Below are positions 1-4,578 of a stretch of 10,031 bases of DNA, one piece after another; position 1 is the stretch's first letter; each line of letters begins with the position of its first letter. The DNA lies in the NCBI GenBank assembly GCA_964386865.1, contig CAYLUN010000148.1, positions 1 through 10,031 on the forward strand, in the 5' to 3' direction. Source of the stretch: CAYLUN01 sp964386865 (GTDB taxonomy: Bacteria > Verrucomicrobiota > Kiritimatiellia > RFP12 > UBA1067). The position numbers and the translations under genes are program-made. The notes beneath the pieces are model-generated. The model did not search any database. It was not told where the DNA came from and saw only the letters and a list, made by a program, of their open reading frames with translations.

Positions 1-201
1 CCGCACCACCACAAGGGCGGCGAGCACACCGCCGTCGGCCCCGCGACTTTCCGCGCCAACCACTACTGGCCCAACAAGGAGGCCGGCGAGCGCGACTGGT
101 ACGACGCGCGCCTCGGCGGCAAGGCGAAGGTGTGGCGCGACGACTACTACATGATCCCCTTCGGCCTGCTCCAGCCGCCTACGCTGCTGAAAGCCGAGTG
201 A
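1..201 (+). CDS. 3' end of an unrecognised protein (partial)
   Basis: Reading frame 1 is open from the window edge to a TGA at 199-201, giving the last 66 residues of a protein whose start lies outside the window. The tail is rich in aromatic and charged residues (PHHHKGGEH near the start, RANHYWPNKE, then WRDDYYMIPFGLLQPP near the end). It reads as a genuine folded tail, with G/C-ending codons like those of the neighbouring genes. I do not recognise the family. The next gene begins 143 bp downstream in the same direction, after a repeat and hairpin region, so it is probably a separate transcription unit. Confidence 0.6.
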   Translation, partial: PHHHKGGEHTAVGPATFRANHYWPNKEAGERDWYDARLGGKAKVWRDDYYMIPFGLLQPPTLLKAE

Positions 202-210
202 TCGTGTGAA

Positions 211-240
211 GGCTATTAGGCTATAGGCTGCTAGACTGTT
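211..240. repeat. Degenerate heptamer/octamer tandem repeat
   Basis: Four consecutive units begin with GGCT or GACT: GGCTATTA (211-218), GGCTATA (219-225), GGCTGCTA (226-233) and GACTGTT (234-240). The array begins 10 bp after the preceding stop codon and lies entirely between genes. The 7-8 bp period resembles the short tandemly repeated repetitive (STRR) sequences known from cyanobacteria. That comparison is an analogy, not a homology claim. Two other heptamer runs with different unit sequences occur at 4367-4387 and 4516-4536. Confidence 0.5.
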
Positions 241-252
241 GGGCCAAACTAA

Positions 253-291
253 TTAGCGTCCGAGGACGGCACGGGGTACCGTCCTCACTAA
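253..291. repeat. Intergenic hairpin, 8-bp GC-rich stem
   Basis: GAGGACGG (262-269) is exactly complementary to CCGTCCTC (279-286), with a 9-base spacer. An outer pair, TTAG (253-256) and CTAA (288-291), continues the symmetry across an internal loop. The 5' arm also contains a small self-complementary motif, CGTCC-GA-GGACG (257-268). There is no T-run after the stem, so it is not a textbook intrinsic terminator. It lies about 60 bp upstream of the protease start and could be a 5'-leader structure or a dispersed palindromic repeat. Confidence 0.45.
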
Positions 292-332
292 CCGATCAAG
301 CCGACGTGCTTGTTCGGAGGGTTCTGTTTGAG

Positions 333-339
333 AAGGAGG
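333..339 (+). promoter_or_regulatory. Shine-Dalgarno site of the C10 protease gene
   Basis: AAGGAGG, a perfect anti-16S match, lies five bases before the ATG at 345. It decides the start: the same frame is open from a GTG at 306, but that codon has no ribosome binding site and would put charged residues ahead of the signal peptide. Confidence 0.85.
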
Positions 340-344
340 TTCGC

Positions 345-3287
345 ATGACGACGCCCACGGCCACACGCACCACGACGCTCTTTCTGACCCTCGCGCTGGC
401 CGCCGCCACGGCGCCCGCGGCGCCGCGCAGCGCGGAGGAGGCGCGGCTCATGGCGCAAGGCTGGCTGCGCGTCGCGCAGGACGCGCCCCTGCATGAGCGG
501 CTGGGCACCCTTGGCGAAACCGCGGAGGCCCTCACGGTGAGCGGCCAAACCGTTGGGTACGCCTTCGCCCTCCGGCCGCGCGGCTTCGTCGTGACCTCCG
601 CGGACGACGCCGTCGAGCCGGTCATCGCCTTCTCGCGTACCGGCAGCCGGCCGCTGTCCGAAGGCAGCCCGCTCGCCGCGCTCCTCCGCGCCGACCTGCC
701 GCAGCGCCTCGCGGCCGCGCCCGCCGTGCGCGGTACGCGCTCGACGCAGGCGCCGGAGGCCACGCAGAAGTGGGCGCTCTTCACCGAGGCGGCCGCTGGC
801 GGGGATGGCTCGATCGCCGCGCTCTCCAATAACGGACTTGCCTCGCCTCCCGCCGACCTGCGGGTCGCCCCGCTCCTCGGCTCGCGCTGGGGCCAAAGCA
901 CCGTCAGTGGCATGACCTGCTACAACTACTACACGCCCAGCAACTACGTCTGCGGCTGCATCGGCACCTCATGGGGCCAGCTCATGCGCTACCACCAGTA
1001 CCCGACGAACGGTATCGGCCAACGCACGCGCACCATCCTCGTGAACACCACGGCGCGCTCGGCCACCACGCGCGGCGGCAACGGCACCGGCGGCCCCTAT
1101 GACTGGTCGTCCATGCCCCTGCTGCCGGACGCCTCACTCTCCGTCGCGCAGCGTCAGGCCATCGGCTCGCTCACGTACGACGCCGTCGTCGCGGCCAGCA
1201 CGAACAACAGCGGCTCGATCAGCCAGTACACGCCCACGAACACCTCCGCCTATATGCCGCCCTTCGTCATGACCGGCATCTTCGGCTACGCCAGCACGAT
1301 CCGTTACGAGGGCGCCGTCAACCGCACCAACGCCATCAACGCCAACCTCGACGCGGGTTACCCGCTAAATGTCGCGCTGCCTGGCCACGCCGTGGTCTGC
1401 GACGGCTATGGCTTCCAGAGCGGCGCCGCCTACCACCACCTCAACATGGGCTGGAATGGCCAGGAGGACGCCTGGTACACGCTCGGCACCATCACGTCGG
1501 GCGGCTACCTCTTCACCGGCATCCAGTACGTCTACGGCAACATCTTTCCCGGCGCCGCCGGCGAGGTCGTTTCAGGGCGCGTGCTCGACGGGGGCGGCAA
1601 CCCCCTTTCCGGCGCCACGGTGACCCTCTCATCGGGCGGACGCACGGACGCCACCGACAGCGCCGGCGTCTACGGCTTCGCCGGCGTGGCCTCCGGCTCC
1701 TCCGTCACGCTCACCGCTGCCAAGGCCGGCTACTCGTTCGCGCCCAAGAGCGTCACGCTCGGCACCTCGGCCAGCTATACGACCACCTGCGGCAACCGCG
1801 CCGGCAACGATTTCGTTGGCGCGCTCAGCGGCTCCTACCGCCTCGTCTCGGGACGCATCGTCAACGCCGCCAGCAACGGCCTCGCTGGCGTCGAGATCCT
1901 CTTCAGTGATGGCGGCGGCAGCGCGTGGACCGACGGCTTCGGCAACTACTCGCAGGCGCTGCCCATCGGCTGGTCCGGCACCGTCACCCCGACGCAGCAG
2001 GCGGCCTATTTCGAGCCGCCCGCCTACGCGATCGCCAACCTCCAGGCCGACGCGGCCGGCCTCGACTTCCTCGGCACCCTCGTGTGCTTCGTCAAAGCGA
2101 GCGCCGCCGGCACGAACACGGGTGCGTCCTGGCAGAACGCCTACACGAACCTCGTCGCCGCGCTCGACAGCACGCCCGTTGAAAAGGAGATCTGGGTCGC
2201 GGCCGGCACGTACAAGCCGAACGCCTCGTCGCGCGACAACGCCTTCTTCTTCAGCGCGGGCCAAGCGGCCTACGGCGGCTTCGCCGGCACCGAGACGCGG
2301 CGCAGCCAGCGCGACTGGCGCACGAACCCGACCGTGCTGAGCGGCGACATCGGCATCCTCAACACCGTTACCGACAACTGCTACACGGTGGTGCGCGGCG
2401 CGGCCGGCGTGCGTCTCGACGGCTTCACCGTCACCGGCGGCAACGCGAGCTACGCGGAGTCGTACGCGACCGAAGACGAACTGGCGCGAGGCTTCGGCGG
2501 CGGCGCCTTCATCTGGGACTACCCCACCACCGAGGGCGCCTCTTTCGTGGTGGATCACTGCGTCATCACGGACAACCGCGCGAACAACGACCAGGGCGGC
2601 CCGGGTGACGGGCTGGGCGCGGGGCTCTTCCGCTGCCTGGCCCGTAACTCCGTGCTCCTCCAGAACACCGGCGAATACGGCAGCGCGGCGTTCGACTGCG
2701 TCTTGCAGAACTGCACGGTCGTCAGCAATTCGAGCACGGTCAACGCAGCGGTTTACGGCGGCGCGTTGACCAACTGCATCGCCCACTACAACACCGGCCC
2801 GGGAAGTAATCGGGCGTATCTTGAAAGCGCAGGCTACACCTGCACGACCCCCGCTTGGAGCGGCACCGGCAACATCACCGCTGAGCCGAAGTTCGTCAAC
2901 GCGCCTGCCGGCAACTTCATGATCGCCACCAACTCGCCCTGCAAGAACGCGGGCACGGCGATGCCCTGGACGGCGGGCGCGCAGGACCTCTATGGCGACA
3001 GCCGCTCGTCAGGCACCAAGCCCGATATGGGCGCATACGAGGTGCAAGCCTCACACCCCGCGTACGAGCAGCTTCCCGAGTCACCGCTTCTGAGCGGCTC
3101 GTCTTTCCAGGTCCGCGTGCAGACTCGCTACGGCTGGCGCTACCAGCTCCAAACCCGCACGAACCTCGTCTCGGGCACCTGGCAGAGCGTCTCCGGCGCG
3201 ACCACCATCGGCGACGGCACCGTCAAAGCACTCACCAACCTCAACCCGACCGCCTCCCAGCGCTTCTACCGCGTCTACGCGCAGTAG
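345..3287 (+). CDS. Secreted C10 (streptopain-like) cysteine protease with carboxypeptidase-regulatory-like and beta-helix domains
   Basis: A 980-residue exported protein. Residues 1-25 form a Sec signal peptide (hydrophobic LFLTLALAAATAPA, probable cleavage near A25). Residues about 29-130 look like the Spi-type inhibitory prodomain of C10 peptidases. The peptidase domain spans about 174-395. Cys205 lies in CGCIGTSWGQLMRYHQYP, matching the family motif CVATA-AQIMKYHNYP; His348 lies in GHAVVCDGYG; and N367-M-G-W370 matches the family's NWGW element. Family knowledge predicts zymogen activation and cysteine endopeptidase activity outside the cytoplasm. Two carboxypeptidase-regulatory-like beta-sandwich repeats follow (about 408-485 and 500-577, each opening with a VSGR motif). 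A polymorphic outer-membrane-protein type right-handed beta-helix comes next (about 580-900, from VCFVKASAAGTNTGASWQNA to DMGAYE at 894-899). A final beta domain ends in RFYRVYAQ. The beta-rich tail is much longer than in streptopain itself and probably binds substrate or the cell surface. The N-terminal protease assignment is firm; the role of the tail is inferred. Confidence 0.88.
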   Translation: MTTPTATRTTTLFLTLALAAATAPAAPRSAEEARLMAQGWLRVAQDAPLHERLGTLGETAEALTVSGQTVGYAFALRPRGFVVTSADDAVEPVIAFSRTGSRPLSEGSPLAALLRADLPQRLAAAPAVRGTRSTQAPEATQKWALFTEAAAGGDGSIAALSNNGLASPPADLRVAPLLGSRWGQSTVSGMTCYNYYTPSNYVCGCIGTSWGQLMRYHQYPTNGIGQRTRTILVNTTARSATTRGGNGTGGPYDWSSMPLLPDASLSVAQRQAIGSLTYDAVVAASTNNSGSISQYTPTNTSAYMPPFVMTGIFGYASTIRYEGAVNRTNAINANLDAGYPLNVALPGHAVVCDGYGFQSGAAYHHLNMGWNGQEDAWYTLGTITSGGYLFTGIQYVYGNIFPGAAGEVVSGRVLDGGGNPLSGATVTLSSGGRTDATDSAGVYGFAGVASGSSVTLTAAKAGYSFAPKSVTLGTSASYTTTCGNRAGNDFVGALSGSYRLVSGRIVNAASNGLAGVEILFSDGGGSAWTDGFGNYSQALPIGWSGTVTPTQQAAYFEPPAYAIANLQADAAGLDFLGTLVCFVKASAAGTNTGASWQNAYTNLVAALDSTPVEKEIWVAAGTYKPNASSRDNAFFFSAGQAAYGGFAGTETRRSQRDWRTNPTVLSGDIGILNTVTDNCYTVVRGAAGVRLDGFTVTGGNASYAESYATEDELARGFGGGAFIWDYPTTEGASFVVDHCVITDNRANNDQGGPGDGLGAGLFRCLARNSVLLQNTGEYGSAAFDCVLQNCTVVSNSSTVNAAVYGGALTNCIAHYNTGPGSNRAYLESAGYTCTTPAWSGTGNITAEPKFVNAPAGNFMIATNSPCKNAGTAMPWTAGAQDLYGDSRSSGTKPDMGAYEVQASHPAYEQLPESPLLSGSSFQVRVQTRYGWRYQLQTRTNLVSGTWQSVSGATTIGDGTVKALTNLNPTASQRFYRVYAQ

Positions 3288-3293
3288 CGCCGG

Positions 3294-3313
3294 CACCGGA
3301 TTGACTCCCGGTG
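3294..3313 (+). terminator. Weak hairpin after the protease stop
   Basis: CACCGG (3294-3299) and CCGGTG (3308-3313) pair across an 8-base loop, beginning seven bases after the protease stop codon. The position suits a transcript 3' end, but no T-run follows, so intrinsic termination is only a possibility. Confidence 0.3.
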
Positions 3314-3354
3314 ATCACAGCCGACCAACCACTCAAGCCCGCTATGGCCCATCG

Positions 3355-3363
3355 CATTCACAC
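3355..3363. promoter_or_regulatory. Isolated half-site CATTCACAC
   Basis: CATTCACAC occurs here and again, in the same orientation, as the left arm of the palindrome at 3385-3393, exactly 30 bp downstream. That is close to three turns of B-DNA, so the two half-sites would face the same side of the helix. It could be an auxiliary operator half-site for the adjacent winged-helix regulator. A chance 9-mer match cannot be excluded. Confidence 0.35.
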
Positions 3364-3383
3364 GCCAATCCGGCGCTCCTTCA

Positions 3384-3411
3384 TCATTCACACTTTCGAA
3401 AGTGTGAATGA
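3384..3411. promoter_or_regulatory. 28-bp perfect palindrome, candidate operator of the winged-helix gene
   Basis: Bases 3384-3411 read identically on both strands and are centred between 3397 and 3398. The arm is TCATTCACACTTTC followed by its exact reverse complement. The palindrome ends 64 bp upstream of the regulator's ATG, a usual distance for an autoregulatory operator. Its 24-bp core (3386-3409) is repeated exactly at 4086-4109, just after the same gene, and a diverged copy follows the next gene at 7496-7523. A perfect two-fold site suits a dimeric winged-helix protein. A role as a dispersed palindromic repeat is the main alternative. Confidence 0.65.
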
Positions 3412-3461
3412 GAAGACTCGCGTTCAGCGTGCCGCTGCTGAAGCCGGGAAGACCCAACCCT

Positions 3462-3468
3462 AAGAGGA
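3462..3468 (+). promoter_or_regulatory. Shine-Dalgarno site of the winged-helix gene
   Basis: AAGAGGA, with seven bases to the ATG at 3476. It is the best purine-rich site near the start and supports translation beginning at MPSKRSAEV. Confidence 0.6.
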
Positions 3469-3475
3469 TTCTACC

Positions 3476-4072
3476 ATGCCCTCCAAACGCAGTGCGGAAG
3501 TGGCCGTGCCGAGGACGGCCGAGGCCCTCTATCATCCGACGCTCTGGAGAACGTGCCGAGTGCTGGCGAACGACAAGCGCTTGGCATGCCTGAGAGCGGT
3601 CTTGACCGCCCCCGACAGCCCGGTCAGCGAGATCGCCGAGGCGACGGGTCTCTCACTCAGCCACACAAGTCTGCATCTGCGGGCCCTTCAAGCCCGCGGC
3701 CTGATACGCGCGCGGCGCGAAAGCCGCTGGGTTCTCTACGAGGCATCTCCCGATCCACTCGTGAAAGGTTCCCAGTTCCTACTAAACGCGCTTAAACGGA
3801 CGTTGCTCATGCCGCGTCAGAGGGACACGCTGCTTGTGCGCACGCTGACAGGCTTCACGCACCCGCGCAGATTGCTCATATTGCGGCTCCTTCGCGAGCG
3901 CGGGCCTTTGTGTGCCGAAGACATCCGGGCGATGGCCAAGATCAGCCAGCCCGCCCTTTGGCGTCACTTGCGCAAACTTCGGCTCCGGGGGCTTGTGACA
4001 GACTCGGATGACAAATGGTCGCTCGCGAAACCCAGTCGCCCGATCACGAAGGTGCTCTTGGAATTGTTGTAG
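3476..4072 (+). CDS. Tandem winged-helix DNA-binding regulator (ArsR-like fold, duplicated)
   Basis: A 198-residue cytoplasmic protein made of two winged-helix domains. The first (about 22-90) contains LANDKRLACLRAVL, then the helix-turn-helix VSEIAEATGLSLSHTSLHLR (50-69), then ALQARGLIRARRESRWVLYEA as the wing. The second (about 126-185) repeats the layout: FTHPRRLLILRLLRERG, AEDIRAMAKISQPALWRHLR, then KLRLRGLVTDSDDKWSLA. Both match the ArsR-type pattern in which a 'domain L-R-x-L-x-x-x-G-L-I/V' helix precedes the wing. There is no CxC metal-binding motif; the only cysteines are C27, C38 and C146, so metal sensing is not supported. Perfect palindromes sharing a 24-bp core lie 64 bp before the start and 3 bp after the stop, suggesting it binds its own boundaries and represses itself. 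The gene is in the same direction as both neighbours but well separated from each. Its ligand and targets are unknown. Confidence 0.8.
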   Translation: MPSKRSAEVAVPRTAEALYHPTLWRTCRVLANDKRLACLRAVLTAPDSPVSEIAEATGLSLSHTSLHLRALQARGLIRARRESRWVLYEASPDPLVKGSQFLLNALKRTLLMPRQRDTLLVRTLTGFTHPRRLLILRLLRERGPLCAEDIRAMAKISQPALWRHLRKLRLRGLVTDSDDKWSLAKPSRPITKVLLELL

Positions 4073-4075
4073 CCG

Positions 4076-4119
4076 TCAGCCCCCTATTCACACTTTCGAA
4101 AGTGTGAATAGGGGGCTGA
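4076..4119. repeat. 44-bp perfect palindrome immediately after the winged-helix gene
   Basis: Bases 4076-4119 form an uninterrupted perfect palindrome with 22-base arms, beginning three bases after the TAG stop. The outer part of the arm is TCAGCCCCCT and the inner part is ATTCACACTTTC. The inner 24 bp (4086-4109) equal 3386-4109's upstream counterpart at 3386-3409. Transcribed, it would form a very stable hairpin with a GC-rich base, able to block 3' exonucleases or stop transcription, but no T-run follows. As DNA it could be a dimer operator or a cruciform. It may do both jobs. Confidence 0.7.
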
Positions 4120-4366
4120 TGTTGTCGGGTATGTTGCAGGCCACTGGCGGGCGATGCGCGGAGGTCTCTTCAGCGGCTCACTGTTCCTACTACATGCGGC
4201 TGTCTTGCCGGTTGCCGAGACCTGCCCCACTGTCGCCGTCGCCGGGCCAACAGGGACGACTCTGGGGCTGTTCCGGCTATTCCGATTGCGGAGGCACCCG
4301 TGACATTCCGCCACGGTGTTTAGGCCTTTCATACCCTTCCGCGTTCGTCGCTCTCTCCTTCCCCAC

Positions 4367-4387
4367 TTGGACGTTGAGCGTTGCCGC
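4367..4387. repeat. Heptamer run, TTG-based
   Basis: Three consecutive 7-base units, TTGGACG, TTGAGCG and TTGCCGC, share TTG and decay progressively. They sit in the spacer before the primase-helicase gene. Same period as, but different sequence from, the runs at 211-240 and 4516-4536. Confidence 0.4.
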
Positions 4388-4515
4388 CTCCTTCTCCTGC
4401 TTCTTCTCGCGCCCGCTCCGCCTTCGCTCGCGGGCCAGGCCCGCTTCTACCGCGCCGGGGTTCCGTAGGGCCGCAGCCCGCCCGCTCGTCGCTAGTCGCG
4501 GATCCTCGCATTTTC

Positions 4516-4536
4516 CGACTCCCGACTTGCGACTAG
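4516..4536. repeat. Heptamer run, CGACT-based
   Basis: Three consecutive 7-base units, CGACTCC, CGACTTG and CGACTAG, share CGACT and vary only in the last two bases. The last units overlap the candidate -35 box of the primase-helicase gene and one arm of an 8-bp inverted repeat (4492-4499 with 4529-4536). Confidence 0.5.
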
Positions 4537-4554
4537 AGACACGCGTGATAAAAT
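4527..4554 (+). promoter_or_regulatory. Candidate sigma-70-type promoter of the primase-helicase gene
   Basis: TTGCGA (4527-4532) as -35, a 16-bp spacer, and TAAAAT (4549-4554) as -10, with an upstream TG (4546-4547) in the extended -10 position. Transcription would begin near 4561, just ahead of the ribosome binding site at 4565-4573, giving a short leader. The -35 falls inside the CGACT heptamer run. Confidence 0.5.
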
Positions 4555-4564
4555 GCCGGCAAGC

Positions 4565-4573
4565 AAAGGAGGT
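4565..4573 (+). promoter_or_regulatory. Shine-Dalgarno site of the primase-helicase gene
   Basis: AAAGGAGGT, a near-ideal site, lies five bases before the ATG at 4579. It favours this start over the in-frame ATG at 4615 (residue 13). Confidence 0.85.
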
Positions 4574-4578
4574 CATTT

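Larger units (their letters stand above)
4120..4578. other. Non-coding spacer with remnants of heptamer repeats and a promoter
   Basis: About 460 bp separate the palindrome from the primase-helicase gene. I find no supportable gene here. The open frames on both strands lack ribosome binding sites, run through repeats or the palindrome, and have no recognisable protein features. The spacer holds heptamer runs at 4367-4387 and 4516-4536, an 8-bp inverted repeat (CTAGTCGC at 4492-4499 with GCGACTAG at 4529-4536), a pyrimidine-rich stretch at about 4386-4430, and a plausible promoter at 4527-4554. The first half (about 4120-4360) shows nothing I can identify. Confidence 0.6.

Noticed and set aside
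211..240. CRISPR array
   Set aside because: Units are 7-8 bp with no spacers, and no cas-like gene is present.
306..344. Upstream GTG extension of the C10 protease (13 extra residues)
   Set aside because: No ribosome binding site precedes the GTG, whereas a perfect AAGGAGG lies five bases before the ATG at 345, which also starts a proper signal peptide.
1629..2786. 385-residue open frame on the - strand inside the protease gene
   Set aside because: It is a low-complexity, Ala/Arg/Gly/Val-rich shadow caused by high GC at codon position 3 of the real gene; no ribosome binding site or known motif.
3388..3415. Promoter of the winged-helix gene inside the palindrome (TTCACA as -35)
   Set aside because: No acceptable -10 hexamer lies at 16-18 bp spacing, so I could not support a promoter call there.
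3384..4119. Reading the two palindromes as transposon inverted terminal repeats
   Set aside because: Each copy is itself a full palindrome, no target-site duplication flanks the unit, and the enclosed gene encodes a regulator rather than a transposase. A cassette role is kept only as a hypothesis.
4277..4576. Small - strand open frame in the spacer before the primase-helicase gene
   Set aside because: Its sequence is a translation of the heptamer runs and pyrimidine-rich spacer; no start site signals and no recognisable protein features.
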